A stretch of DNA of 34,080 nt from an uncultured Rivibacter sp. Lineage in GTDB: Bacteria > Pseudomonadota > Gammaproteobacteria > Burkholderiales > Burkholderiaceae. Location of the stretch: positions 1 to 34,080 of the forward strand of contig CAMLNA010000035.1 in NCBI GenBank assembly GCA_946481025.1, given 5' to 3'. Each line of letters starts with the position of its first letter. Position 1 is the stretch's first letter. Shown here piece after piece: positions 1 to 8,507 of the stretch. The notes below the pieces were generated by a model. The model had not been told where the DNA came from, searched no databases, and saw only the letters and a program-made list of their open reading frames with translations. Made by a program: the position numbers and the translations under genes.

Positions 1-1553
1 CGCTCGGTGTTGTCGTCGTTCCGGACGAACTCGTACACACCGGCGGGGCAGTAGCGGCTCTCCGGCCCGGCGAACTTGCCGAGGTTCACCTGCACCGGAA
101 TCGCCGCGTCCTTGAGCGTCAGGTGCGCGGGCTGGTTTTCCTCGTGGTTGGTGTTGCTGATGAACACCGAGGACAGCCGGTCGAAGGTGATCTTGCCGTC
201 GGGCTTGGGGTAGCTGATCGGCTGGCATTCGGCCGCCGGCCTGAGGCTTTCGTTGTCGCGCTTGGTGGTGTGCAGCGTCCACGGCGGGTTGGCGACGCCC
301 AGCTTGGGCAGCAGCCATTGCTCGATGCCGGTCATCAGCTGGCCGGCGAGCTTGCCCTTCTTGAACCACAGCTTGAAGTTGCGCGACTGCTGCAGCTCCT
401 CGTTCAGCCAGCTCTTCTCGAAGGCCTCGGGGTAGGCGGAAAGCTCGTCATGCGAGCGGCCCGCGGCGAGTGCCGGTGCCAGCGCCTCGGCACACAGCAT
501 GCCGCTCTTGATGGCCGCGTGGCTGCCCTTGATGCGCGCCGCATTCAGGTAGCCGGCGTCGCAGCCGATCAGCGCGCCGCCGGGGAACACCGTCTTGGGC
601 AGTGCCTGCGGCGTGCCATTGTTGATGGCGCGGGCGCCGTAGCCGATGCGCTTGCCGCCTTCGATGTGCGCCCGGATGGCCGGGTGCGCCTTCCAGCGCT
701 GCATTTCCTCGAAGGGGCTCATGTAGGGGTTCTCGTAGTCGAGGCCGACCACGAAGCCCAGGGTGACCTTGTTGCCCTCGAGGTGGTAGAGGAAGCCGCC
801 GCCGAAGGTGTCGTCGGTCATCGGCCAGCCGGCGGTATGCACCACGAGGCCGGGCCTGGCCTTTTCGGCCGGGATCTCCCACAGCTCCTTCACGCCGATG
901 GCGAAGCTCTGCGGGTCCTTGCCTTCGGTGAGGTTGAACTTCGCTAGCAGCTGCTTGCCCAGGTGGCCGCGCGCGCCCTCGGCAAAGATCGTGTACTTGC
1001 CCAGCAGCTCCATGCCGAGCTGGAAGTTGCCGGTGGGTTCGCCGTCCTTGCCCAGCCCCAGGTTGCCGGTGGCCACGCCCTTCACCCGGCCCTGCTCGTC
1101 GTACAGCACCTCGGCCGCGGCGAAGCCCGGGAAGATCTCGACGCCCAGGCTTTCGGCCTGCTGGGCCATCCACTTGACCACGTTGGACAGCGAGATGACG
1201 TAGCAGCCGTCGTTGTGGAAATTGCGCGGCACCAGCCAGTCGGGCGTGCGCCTGCTGCCGGTCTCCGACAGGAACAGCACGTCGTCGCCGGTGACCGCCT
1301 GGTTCAGCGGCGCGCCCAGTTCCTTCCAGTTCGGCAGGAGTTCATTGATCGCACGCGGGTCCATCACCGCGCCCGACAGGATGTGCGCGCCGGGCTCCGA
1401 ACCCTTCTCGAGCACCACCACGGAGATGTCCGCATTGAGCTGCTTGAGGCGGATCGCGGTGGCCAGGCCGGCGGGGCCGGCGCCCACGATCACCACGTCG
1501 TATTCCATGGCCTCTCGCGGGCCGTACTGCTCCAGGATCTCCTGTGGCGTCAT
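1..1553 (-). CDS. Electron transfer flavoprotein-ubiquinone oxidoreductase (partial, C-terminus beyond window)
   Basis: This inner-membrane FAD/4Fe-4S enzyme passes electrons from reduced ETF (fed by acyl-CoA and other dehydrogenases) to ubiquinone. The start is the ATG at 1553-1551, preceded by a GAGGA-type ribosome site. A second in-frame Met at residue 16 is less likely, because family members normally begin with the same 'QYGPREAMEYDVVIVG' style lead-in. The dinucleotide-binding motif GAGPAG is at residues 24-29. Long conserved stretches follow, such as FAEGARGHLGKQL, GGGFLYHLEGN and IGCDAGYLNAARIKGSHAA. Near the window edge comes CPAGVYE, whose Cys (about residue 502) is the first FeS ligand. 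The remaining three FeS cysteines should lie beyond base 1. About 517 codons are visible of roughly 555. It diverges from an SDR gene, with a large palindrome in the shared upstream region. The identification is firm. Confidence 0.95.
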   Translation of the reverse strand, partial: MTPQEILEQYGPREAMEYDVVIVGAGPAGLATAIRLKQLNADISVVVLEKGSEPGAHILSGAVMDPRAINELLPNWKELGAPLNQAVTGDDVLFLSETGSRRTPDWLVPRNFHNDGCYVISLSNVVKWMAQQAESLGVEIFPGFAAAEVLYDEQGRVKGVATGNLGLGKDGEPTGNFQLGMELLGKYTIFAEGARGHLGKQLLAKFNLTEGKDPQSFAIGVKELWEIPAEKARPGLVVHTAGWPMTDDTFGGGFLYHLEGNKVTLGFVVGLDYENPYMSPFEEMQRWKAHPAIRAHIEGGKRIGYGARAINNGTPQALPKTVFPGGALIGCDAGYLNAARIKGSHAAIKSGMLCAEALAPALAAGRSHDELSAYPEAFEKSWLNEELQQSRNFKLWFKKGKLAGQLMTGIEQWLLPKLGVANPPWTLHTTKRDNESLRPAAECQPISYPKPDGKITFDRLSSVFISNTNHEENQPAHLTLKDAAIPVQVNLGKFAGPESRYCPAGVYEFVRNDDNTE

Positions 1554-1611
1554 GTGTCTTCCTCGGGGGTTTTGGATTCAGGACTGCGCGCGATTCTAAG
1601 CGGCGCTCGCG

Positions 1612-1637
1612 CAAAAAAGAACGGTCGTTCTTTTTTG
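1612..1637. promoter_or_regulatory. 26-nt perfect palindrome, putative operator between ETF-QO and SDR
   Basis: Two 12-bp arms (CAAAAAAGAACG and its exact complement) flank a 2-nt GT spacer. It lies in the 194-bp divergent region. On the minus strand a possible -10 (TAGAAT, 1598-1593) for the ETF-QO gene would put the -35 region (about 1616-1621) inside the palindrome, so a bound protein would block that promoter. The core GAACG-N2-CGTTC resembles the short-spacer dyads bound by TetR-family regulators of fatty-acid catabolism. That resemblance is inference, and no such regulator is encoded in the window. Confidence 0.6.
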
Positions 1638-1640
1638 TTC

Positions 1641-1658
1641 CTAGTGTCGGGCCACTAG
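1641..1658. promoter_or_regulatory. Second small dyad in the ETF-QO/SDR intergenic region
   Basis: CTAGTG and CACTAG are separated by six bases, starting four bases after the large palindrome. It could be a second operator or a weak hairpin in the SDR leader. It is seen in sequence only; its function is unknown. Confidence 0.3.
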
Positions 1659-1747
1659 CGCCGAGCCGCTGTCCGAGCCGTGACATTCGAGGTGCAAACT
1701 CGCGTGCTATCGTCGCCGCGAACAAGAAGTGCCGCGAGGAGCCATTC

Positions 1748-2530
1748 ATGAGTTACAGCATCGACCTTTCCGGCCGCGTGGCCCTGATCACCGGCGCATC
1801 GAGCGGCCTGGGCGCGCAGTTTGCGCGCACGCTGGCCAGGGCCGGCGCGGCCGTCGTGCTGGCCGGTCGCCGCGTCGAGCGCCTGAAGACCTTGCGTTCG
1901 GAGATCGAAGGCAACGGCGGCGATGCGCACGTGGTCGGCCTGGACGTGACCGACGTGACCAGCATCCGCTCTGCGGTGGCGCATGCCGAAACCGAAGTCG
2001 GTCCGCTCGACATCCTCATCAACAACTCGGGGGTGAGCACCACGCAGAAGCTGGTGGACGTGAGCGAGGAAGACTACGACTACGTGACGGATACCAACAC
2101 CAAGGGTGCCTTCTTCGTGGCCCAGGAAGTGGGCAAGCGCATGCTGGCGCGCGCCAAGGGCGCGGCGCCCGGCACCTTCACCGGCGGGCGCATCGTCAAC
2201 ATCGCGTCGATGGCGGGCCTGCGCGTGCTGGGCCAGATCGGCGTGTACGCGATGAGCAAGGCGGCGGTGGTGCACATGACGCGAGCGATGGCGCTGGAGT
2301 GGGGCCGCTACGGCATCAACGTGAACGCCGTCTGCCCCGGCTACATCGACACCGAGATCAACCACCACCACTGGGAAACCGAGCAGGGCCGCAAGCTGGT
2401 CGAGATGCTGCCGCGGCGCCGGCTCGGCCAGCCGAAGGACCTCGACGCGCTGATCGTGATGCTCTGTGCCAACGAAAGCCACTTCGTCAACGGCGCGGTG
2501 ATCCAGGCCGACGACGGTTTCGGCGTGTGA
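1748..2530 (+). CDS. SDR-family NAD(P)-dependent oxidoreductase
   Basis: This is a classical short-chain dehydrogenase/reductase of 260 residues, the usual length for the family. The cofactor motif TGASSGLG is at residues 15-22 and NNSG at 92-95. The catalytic Ser154, Tyr167 and Lys171 are all present (the last two in YAMSK), and the CPGYIDT segment follows at about 196. The ATG at 1748 was chosen because GAGGAG sits just upstream (1736-1741) and the protein then begins directly at the Rossmann fold; upstream in-frame codons give unrelated sequence. The substrate cannot be read from sequence. Divergence from ETF-QO across a shared palindrome suggests a role in acyl-CoA or lipid catabolism, for example a 3-hydroxyacyl dehydrogenase or ketoreductase; that is inference. 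Confidence 0.92.
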   Translation: MSYSIDLSGRVALITGASSGLGAQFARTLARAGAAVVLAGRRVERLKTLRSEIEGNGGDAHVVGLDVTDVTSIRSAVAHAETEVGPLDILINNSGVSTTQKLVDVSEEDYDYVTDTNTKGAFFVAQEVGKRMLARAKGAAPGTFTGGRIVNIASMAGLRVLGQIGVYAMSKAAVVHMTRAMALEWGRYGINVNAVCPGYIDTEINHHHWETEQGRKLVEMLPRRRLGQPKDLDALIVMLCANESHFVNGAVIQADDGFGV

Positions 2531-2536
2531 GCGAAC

Positions 2537-3631
2537 TCAGCGCAGCACGATGACCTGCAGGGTCGCCTTCATGGCGCGCTCGTAGAGTTCATCGGTGGCC
2601 AGGCGGGCGGCGGGTGCTTCGGAAGGCGCCGCCGCGAGGAGCGCTGGCAGCTCGGCCTGCAGCGACGAGACGGGCAGCAGCCGGCCCCCGGCCGAACTCA
2701 AGCCGACCAGCCGGCCGGCGACGTCGAACACCGGGCCGCCGGGCAGCGCATTCGACGGCAGCTCGATGCCCAGGCGGCGTTGGCCGCTGGCCATGTCGAA
2801 GTTGCCCAGGAAGCCCGGGCGCAACCACGGCCACGCCGGCGTGGCCTCACCGGCGCCGGTGTAGGCGACGGCATAGCCGGGTGATCCGGGGAAGGCATCG
2901 CGAGGCACGGCCTGCAGCGCCGGGGCATCGTCGGCCGCGCGTTGCAGCGCCACCACTGCCAGCGGCAGGTTCTTCAGCTGCCGCTGCTGCATGACGGCCG
3001 GCCAGGTGCGGCCCGCTCCATCGCGCAGCCAGACCTGCTGCGCGCCCTCCAGCGCAGAGGCCGGCACCAGGGCCTGGCGGCCGTTGTCCACCAGCAGGCC
3101 GCTGGCCACCACACGGGCCTGGTCGGGCACGGGTTCGCCGGCCGGATAGGGCGCGAGCCTCGCCGGTGCCTCCAGCATCGTGAGGGTCACCCGCGGTGTG
3201 GCCGAGCCGAGCTGGCTGTCCACTTCGGCCAGCAGGGTGTCCTGCGGCAGGCGCTCCCGGGCCTGCTGCAGCAGCCGCTGCCCGAACTCGCGCTGGCCGC
3301 TCAGTTGCAGCAGCCAGACGTACAGCGCTGTGCCGATGGACTTGTCGCGGTGCGCGCCGGCCGTGTGCGAGGCGAAGGCCAGGGCGCGGCGGAACTCGCC
3401 GTTCTGCAGGTAGCTGCGCACCAGGCCGGCCTCGATGTCGGCTGCGTGCTCGGAGTTCGCCGCACGGTCGAAGCCCTGCGCGGCCTCGACGGCGCGGCCC
3501 TGCGAGAGCTGCGTCTCGGCGGTGGCGATCCAGTCGCGCAGCGCCGCCGAACGCTCGCCGATCGGCAGGCCTTCGGCCGCCGCGGTGGTGGACACGGCGG
3601 CGACGAGCAGGGCGGCAGCGGATCGCCTCAC
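2537..3631 (-). CDS. Secreted protein with TPR-like N-half and degenerate trypsin-like (pseudoprotease) domain
   Basis: The GTG start at 3631 overlaps the TGA of the upstream nucleotidase (GTGA), so translation is probably coupled. The protein has 364 residues. Residues 1-19 form a signal peptide (two Arg, a hydrophobic Ala/Leu/Val run, then AAA before EG). Residues about 25-135 are helical and TPR-like, with repeated Ala/Leu positions. Residues about 172-315 follow the outline of a trypsin/HtrA-type domain: a SGLLVDNGRQALVP strand pair, an LAVVAL strand and LPGGPVFDVAGRLVGL near the C-terminus. The catalytic residues seem lost by my reading of that outline: His position S192, Asp position P223 and nucleophile P297 (LPGGP in place of NSGGP). 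It is therefore probably a non-catalytic periplasmic binding or regulatory protein. The gene converges on the SDR six bases away. Confidence 0.75.
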   Translation of the reverse strand: MRRSAAALLVAAVSTTAAAEGLPIGERSAALRDWIATAETQLSQGRAVEAAQGFDRAANSEHAADIEAGLVRSYLQNGEFRRALAFASHTAGAHRDKSIGTALYVWLLQLSGQREFGQRLLQQARERLPQDTLLAEVDSQLGSATPRVTLTMLEAPARLAPYPAGEPVPDQARVVASGLLVDNGRQALVPASALEGAQQVWLRDGAGRTWPAVMQQRQLKNLPLAVVALQRAADDAPALQAVPRDAFPGSPGYAVAYTGAGEATPAWPWLRPGFLGNFDMASGQRRLGIELPSNALPGGPVFDVAGRLVGLSSAGGRLLPVSSLQAELPALLAAAPSEAPAARLATDELYERAMKATLQVIVLR

Positions 3632-5634
3632 GGCAGGCGCGTGATGCGCGGCTTGCCGAGCGCCGGCGCGCCGGGATCGTAGGCCGGGAAGCTCGGCAGC
3701 TTGAAGCCGGCCAGGTAGGCGGTGAGCGCATCGATGTCCTGCGCGCCGCCCAGGGGGTTGGTGCCGCCTTGCAGCACCTTGAAGCCGTCGCCGCCGGTGG
3801 CCAGGAAGTTGTTCACCGTCACGCGGTAGGTCCTGGCGGGCTGCAGCACGGTGCCAAGGCTGTCGACGATCTGGTCGGTCACCGCACCGTTCGCATTGAC
3901 CAGCCGCACGTCGGTGATGCGCGCGTCGCAACCCTTGGTCGAGTCCCACGTGTACTTGAACCCGGCGGACGGGATCAGCATGCGCGTGGTGCCTTGTTCG
4001 CGGCAGCCCGCGAACTGCTGCTCGAGCAGGTTCTTGAGGTCCTGCGCGGTGAGCGTGAGCGTCACGAGGCTGTTGCCGAAGGGCTGGGTGGTGAAGGCTT
4101 CACCGTAGGTGATGTTGCCGTCGCCTTCGCCGGCCGGGCCGGACGGGAAGGTGAAGCCCGGGCTGCGCACGCCGCCCGGGTTCATGAAGGCGATCACCGC
4201 ACCGCCGAAGCTCGCCGGCGCGGTGGCCGCCAGCTGCGCGTCGGCGATCAGCTCGCCGGCAGGCATGTTGCTGGCGGCGTCTGCCGAGTTGGGCAGTGCG
4301 GTGGTGATGGAGCCGATCACCTGGTTGGCAATGGGCGACACCAGGGCGTTGTAGTTGTTGACCAGGTTGCGCACCGACGGGTCTGCCGCGATGGCGGTGT
4401 TGATCTCGGGGTCGGTGCGGTCCACCAGGCGGTTGGTCGCGTTCACCGCCACGATGTCGCGGCGCCTCGGGTCGATGGTCACGTCGATGTCGGTGAGCAC
4501 GCGGCCGAAGGCGCTGGAGCTGGTCACGGGGATGAGCCGGCCGCGGGCATTGGGCAGGCCGGTGGGCCGCGGCGTGCTCGTCACCGTGCCGTTGACCGAC
4601 TTCACGTCCAGCGTGCCGGCCGAACAGTTGTAGGCCGCGTGGGTGTGGCCGCTGACGACCAGGTCCACCTCGTCGTGCAGGCGCGAGACCACCTTGGCGA
4701 TGTCGGAGTTGGCGAGGTTGCCGTCGCAGCCGTTGATGTCCGACAGGCCGGCGGACTGGAAGCCGCCCTGGTGCACCAGCACCACGATGGCTTCGACGCC
4801 ATGGCGCTTGAGCCGGGGCACCAGCGCGTTCACCGTGTCGGCTTCGTCGCGAAACTCGAGCCCGGCCACGCCGGTGGGCGTGACGATGTTGGGCGTGGCC
4901 TTGAGCGTCATGCCGATGAAGGCGATCTTGACGCCCTTGAACGACTTGATGCCGTAGGGCTTGAGCAGCGGCCGGCCGGTGGCGGTGGAGACGACGTTGG
5001 CCGACAGCCACTTGAACCTGGCGCCCTCGAAAGGCACTGGCGTGCCGACCTGCGCGCCCTTGCAGCTGTTGGGGTCCACCACGCCGTTGGTGGTCTTGCA
5101 GCCGCCGTTCTGCAGGCGCAGCAGCTCGGCCGCTCCCTTGTCGAACTCGTGGTTGCCCACCGCGTTGAAATCGAGCCCGATGCGGTTGAGCGTCTCGACC
5201 GAAGGCTCGTCGAAGAACAGCGCCGACACGAGCGGCGATGCACCGATGAAGTCGCCCGCGCCCACCACCACGTTGTGCCGGTTCTGGCGCTTGAGCCGCG
5301 CCACGTAGGCGGCTAGGTAGTCGGCGCCGCCCACGGCAGGACGCTGGGCGGCCGGGACGGCGGTGTTCTGGCCGAAGGTGCCGGGCGATTGCAGGTTCCC
5401 GTGGTAGTCGTTGAAGCCGATGATCTTCACGGTGAAGGGCTTCATGAGGTGGTCCCACCAGCCCCAGCCATGGCCGCGGCGCGCATCGGCCGCGGCTTCG
5501 GCATCCGGCAGTTCCCAGCCTTCATGGTCGGCCTGCTGCCAGCGGCCGTTGTCGGCCGCGGGCGGCGCGGCGCAGGCCAGCGTGGTGAGCGACAGCGCCA
5601 GCACACTGGCCAGCAGCGAACGTTGTTGCTTCAT
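3628..5634 (-). CDS. Secreted bifunctional metallophosphatase/5'-nucleotidase (UshA/CD73 family)
   Basis: This 668-residue periplasmic hydrolase should remove phosphate from nucleotides (5'-nucleotidase or UDP-sugar hydrolase type). A signal peptide covers residues 1 to about 22 (MKQQRSLLASVLALSLTTLACA). The TLAC at its end is a poor lipobox, so a soluble protein is more likely. All calcineurin-type metal motifs are present: ND(76)YH(78), GAGD(128), GNH(162)EFD, LVH(288)QGG and SGHTH (328-332). The C-terminal 5'-nucleotidase domain begins at about residue 420 (SADAASNMPAGELIADAQ) and contains MNPGGVRSPG, YGEAFTTQPFGNSL and the NNFLATGGDGF substrate loop. A His/Gly/Trp-rich insert (about residues 35-62) precedes the catalytic domain. 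It is the first gene of a two-gene unit with the degenerate protease. Confidence 0.93.
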   Translation of the reverse strand: MKQQRSLLASVLALSLTTLACAAPPAADNGRWQQADHEGWELPDAEAAADARRGHGWGWWDHLMKPFTVKIIGFNDYHGNLQSPGTFGQNTAVPAAQRPAVGGADYLAAYVARLKRQNRHNVVVGAGDFIGASPLVSALFFDEPSVETLNRIGLDFNAVGNHEFDKGAAELLRLQNGGCKTTNGVVDPNSCKGAQVGTPVPFEGARFKWLSANVVSTATGRPLLKPYGIKSFKGVKIAFIGMTLKATPNIVTPTGVAGLEFRDEADTVNALVPRLKRHGVEAIVVLVHQGGFQSAGLSDINGCDGNLANSDIAKVVSRLHDEVDLVVSGHTHAAYNCSAGTLDVKSVNGTVTSTPRPTGLPNARGRLIPVTSSSAFGRVLTDIDVTIDPRRRDIVAVNATNRLVDRTDPEINTAIAADPSVRNLVNNYNALVSPIANQVIGSITTALPNSADAASNMPAGELIADAQLAATAPASFGGAVIAFMNPGGVRSPGFTFPSGPAGEGDGNITYGEAFTTQPFGNSLVTLTLTAQDLKNLLEQQFAGCREQGTTRMLIPSAGFKYTWDSTKGCDARITDVRLVNANGAVTDQIVDSLGTVLQPARTYRVTVNNFLATGGDGFKVLQGGTNPLGGAQDIDALTAYLAGFKLPSFPAYDPGAPALGKPRITRLP

Positions 5635-5736
5635 GGTGTCTCCCGTGGGCGCTCAGCGAGCGCGAACGGCCGCGACGTTGGCATGCGGCCGCGACAGCCG
5701 TGTGACGGCCGGGGGCTGTGCTAGGGTGCGCCCCCG
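5635..5736. other. Divergent intergenic region, nucleotidase / EamA transporter
   Basis: This region of 102 bases is GC-rich with no strong palindrome. On the plus strand TGC-TAGGGT (5719-5727) looks like an extended -10 only nine bases before the EamA ATG. No recognisable -35 and no Shine-Dalgarno sequence accompany it, so this is a weak call. Confidence 0.25.
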
Positions 5737-6696
5737 ATGACAACGCCGCACTCGGACTCTCCCCACGAGCAATTCGCGAGCCAGAGCCGGCTGGTCGGCA
5801 TCCTGGCCGGCCTGGGGGCGGGCGCGTTGTGGGGCGTGGTGTTCGTGGCACCTCGCCTGTTGCCGGGTTTCACCGCGCTGGAGATCACCAGCGGCCGCTA
5901 TGCGGCCTACGGCCTGGTCGCGCTGCTGTTCGGCTGGTGGATGCGCCGCTCGCTGGCCCGCCTGCGCCGAGGCGACTGGTGGGCGGCGGCGGGGCTGAGC
6001 CTCGTTGGCAACACCGGCTACTACTTCCTGTTGTCGGCCGCCATCCAGCGTGCGGGCACCGAGGTGCCCACCCTCATCATCGGCACGATCCCGGTGTGGA
6101 TCATGCTGCTGGGCAAGCCGGCCGGGCTGCGCTGGACGGCGCTCGGGCCCGGCCTCGCCCTCACGCTGGCCGGGCTCATGCTCATGCTGTGGGCGCCTGC
6201 GCACCAGGTTGCGGCGGGCGGCACCGCGGCCGCAGCCTACTGGCGCGGCGTGGTGCTGGCGCTGCTGTCGCTGGCAAGCTGGACCCTGTTCGCCGTGCTC
6301 AACGCCCGGTGGCTGAAGCGCCATCCGCACCTGGAGCCGGCGGCCTGGAACAACGCGCTCGGCCTGGCGACGGCGCTCGGCGCCCTGGCGGCCTATGCGG
6401 CGGCCGCGGGGCTGCTGCTGCCGCAGCCGGTCGGCGGCGAGGCGCGGCCCGTGGTGGCCTTCGTGGCGGTGTGCCTGTTCACCGGGCTGGGCTCGTCATG
6501 GCTGGCCGGCTGGTGGTGGAACGTGGCGAGCCAGCGCCTGCCCACCTCCCTGTCGGGCCAGCTCATCGTGTCGGAAACGGTGTTCGCGCTCGTCTATTCC
6601 TTCGCGTGGGACGGCACCTGGCCCACTGCCGCGCAGACTGCCGCCGCCGCCTGCTTCGTCGGTGGCATCCTCCTGTCCATACGCGCTCACCGCTGA
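5737..6696 (+). CDS. EamA/DMT-family transporter
   Basis: This 319-residue inner-membrane protein has about ten hydrophobic segments in two homologous halves, the normal size and layout of a drug/metabolite transporter. A cytoplasmic N-tail of about 20 residues precedes the first segment (GILAGLGAGALWGVVFVAP). The typical end-of-segment motif appears as SLVGNTGYYFLLSAAIQRAGTEVPTLIIGTIPVWIMLLG. The second repeat starts at about residue 167 (GVVLALLSLASWTLFAVLNARWL). Small metabolites, amino acids or nucleobases are exported by relatives; no substrate can be assigned here. It begins a plus-strand group with yceH and the PLP enzyme, but a 27-bp gap separates it from yceH. No Shine-Dalgarno sequence is visible before the ATG. 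Confidence 0.88.
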   Translation: MTTPHSDSPHEQFASQSRLVGILAGLGAGALWGVVFVAPRLLPGFTALEITSGRYAAYGLVALLFGWWMRRSLARLRRGDWWAAAGLSLVGNTGYYFLLSAAIQRAGTEVPTLIIGTIPVWIMLLGKPAGLRWTALGPGLALTLAGLMLMLWAPAHQVAAGGTAAAAYWRGVVLALLSLASWTLFAVLNARWLKRHPHLEPAAWNNALGLATALGALAAYAAAAGLLLPQPVGGEARPVVAFVAVCLFTGLGSSWLAGWWWNVASQRLPTSLSGQLIVSETVFALVYSFAWDGTWPTAAQTAAAACFVGGILLSIRAHR

Positions 6697-6723
6697 CACA
6701 CCCCTGCGACAACGACACAGACC

Positions 6724-7383
6724 ATGAGAAGCCTGACCCCCCTCGAAGCCCGCGTGGTTTCGGTGCTGTTCGAGAAGCAGCACACCGTGCCCGACTCCTA
6801 CCCGCTGTCGCTCAACACGCTGGTGCTGGGCGTGAACCAGAAGACCGCCCGCGACCCGGTGATGAACGTGAGCGAGCCCGAGGTGCTGGGAGCGCTCGAC
6901 GAGCTGCGGGCCCTGAGCCTGGTCGTCGAGGTGAGCGGCAGCCGGGTGGCCCGCTACGAGCACAACATGCAGCGGGTGATCGGCGTGCCCAGCCAGTCGG
7001 CCGCGCTGCTGTCGGTGCTGATGCTGCGCGGCCCGCAGACGGCGGCCGAGTTGCGGCAGAACAGCGAGCGGCTGCACCGCTTCGCCGACATCTCGTCGGT
7101 GGAGGCCTTCCTGGACGAGCTGGCGCAGGACGCTCCTCCCAAGGTGGTGAAGCTGCCGCGCGCCCCCGGGGCGCGCGAGGCGCGCTGGGCGCACCTGCTG
7201 TGCGGCGAGGTGGAAGTGCCCGCCGAGTCCACGGCCGCTGGCGACGCGCCGGTGGCGCCTTCCGAGCTGGCAGCGCTGCGCCGCGAGCAGCAGCGCCTGG
7301 GCGACGAGGTGGCGCGACTGGCCTCGCTGGTCGACCGGCTGTATGCCGAGCTGGGCGTGGACAAGCCTGGGGGCGGCGCATGA
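6724..7383 (+). CDS. YceH family protein (DUF480)
   Basis: A 219-residue protein matching the YceH/DUF480 family from its first residues ([45 protein letters not shown]). The family is built from two winged-helix domains: here residues 1 to about 85, and about 90-165 ([29 protein letters not shown]). A C-terminal helix at about 180-210 is predicted to form a coiled coil. The biochemical role is not established; the winged helices suggest nucleic-acid or protein binding. The stop overlaps the ATG of the next gene (ATGA), so the two are very probably co-translated. Confidence 0.9.
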   Translation: MRSLTPLEARVVSVLFEKQHTVPDSYPLSLNTLVLGVNQKTARDPVMNVSEPEVLGALDELRALSLVVEVSGSRVARYEHNMQRVIGVPSQSAALLSVLMLRGPQTAAELRQNSERLHRFADISSVEAFLDELAQDAPPKVVKLPRAPGAREARWAHLLCGEVEVPAESTAAGDAPVAPSELAALRREQQRLGDEVARLASLVDRLYAELGVDKPGGGA

Positions 7384-8507
7384 AGCCGGAGGCCTCTTCA
7401 GCAAGCCACCGCGCATGGGTGCGCGAGGCGGTGCGCCGCATCGACGCCGACTTCCAGCGCTCCAGCGACACCCACCTGATCCCGGTGGCGCTGCCCGGGT
7501 TTGCCGGCATCTCGCTGTACCTGAAGGACGAGTCCAGCCACCCCACCGGCAGCCTGAAGCACCGCCTCGCGCGGTCGCTCTTCCTGCACGCCTTGTGCAA
7601 CGGCTGGCTGCACGAGCGCAGCACGGTGGTCGAGGCGTCGAGCGGCTCCACGGCCATTTCGGAAGCCTATTTCTCGCGGCTGCTGGGCCTGGCCTTCGTG
7701 GCGGTGATGCCGCGTTCCACCTCGGCCGAGAAGATCGCCGCCATCGAGTTCCAGGGCGGGCGCTGCCACCTGGTGGACGATCCGACGACCATCTATGCCG
7801 AGTCGCAGCGGCTGGCCGAAGAGCTGGGCGGCCACTACATGGACCAGTTCACCCATGCCGAGCGGGCCACCGACTGGCGTGCCAACAACAACATCGCCGA
7901 ATCCATCTTTGCGCAGATGCGGTTGGAGCCGTTTCCGGTGCCGGCCTGGCTGGTGTCGAGCGCCGGCACCGGCGGCACGCTCGCCACGCTGGGGCGCTAC
8001 GTGCGCTACTGCCGCCACGACACCCGGGTGTGCGGCGCCGACGCCGAGCGCTCGGTGTTCTTCGACCACTACCTGACCCGCGACGCCAGGCTGCGCATCG
8101 AGCAGGGGTCGCGCATCGAAGGCATCGGCCGCCCGCGCGTGGAGGCGTCCTTCATGCCCGACGTGCTGGACGCGATGGTGAAGGTGCCCGACGTGTGGTC
8201 GCTGGGCGCCATGCACGCCTTGAGCCGGCGCCTCGGCCGGCCGGTGGGCGGCTCCACCGGCACCAACCTGGTGGCGGCGCTGGCCTGCGCCCGGCAGATG
8301 CGTGAGCGCGACGAGTCCGGCGCCATCGTGGCCCTGCTGTGCGACGGCGGGCAGCGGTACAGCCGCACCTATCACGACGCGGCGTGGCTGCAGGCCCAGG
8401 GCCTGGCCTGCGACAACGAGGCGGCTGCGATCGATGACTGGCTGGCGCACGGCCGCCTGCCGGCCGCGCTGCTGGCAGGCTGGCGGTTGGCGGGGGACCT
8501 TTCCTAG
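7380..8507 (+). CDS. PLP-dependent cysteine synthase-family enzyme (possible L-cysteine desulfhydrase)
   Basis: The ATG at 7380 overlaps the yceH stop and gives 375 residues. The fold-type II PLP signature is clear: Lys60 in [11 protein letters not shown] is the Schiff-base lysine, [15 protein letters not shown] (85-99) is the substrate carboxylate loop, and SSAGTGGT (193-200) is the phosphate-binding loop. A C-terminal GGSTGTN motif is also present. The 'PTGSLKHR' style and the length resemble the mycobacterial Cds1-type group, which degrades cysteine to sulfide, pyruvate and ammonia, more than classic CysK/CysM. That sub-assignment is inference from memory of the family. The stop codon shares the tetranucleotide CTAG with the stop of the convergent glycosyltransferase. 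Confidence 0.88.
   Translation: MKPEASSASHRAWVREAVRRIDADFQRSSDTHLIPVALPGFAGISLYLKDESSHPTGSLKHRLARSLFLHALCNGWLHERSTVVEASSGSTAISEAYFSRLLGLAFVAVMPRSTSAEKIAAIEFQGGRCHLVDDPTTIYAESQRLAEELGGHYMDQFTHAERATDWRANNNIAESIFAQMRLEPFPVPAWLVSSAGTGGTLATLGRYVRYCRHDTRVCGADAERSVFFDHYLTRDARLRIEQGSRIEGIGRPRVEASFMPDVLDAMVKVPDVWSLGAMHALSRRLGRPVGGSTGTNLVAALACARQMRERDESGAIVALLCDGGQRYSRTYHDAAWLQAQGLACDNEAAAIDDWLAHGRLPAALLAGWRLAGDLS

Noticed and set aside
3196..5316. Long plus-strand open frame opposite the nucleotidase and pseudoprotease genes
   Set aside because: Arg/Ala/Val/His-rich shadow of two well-supported minus-strand genes.
5699..5736. Possible leaderless promoter for the EamA gene
   Set aside because: Only an extended -10-like TGC-TAGGGT; no -35 at a suitable distance, so kept as a note only.
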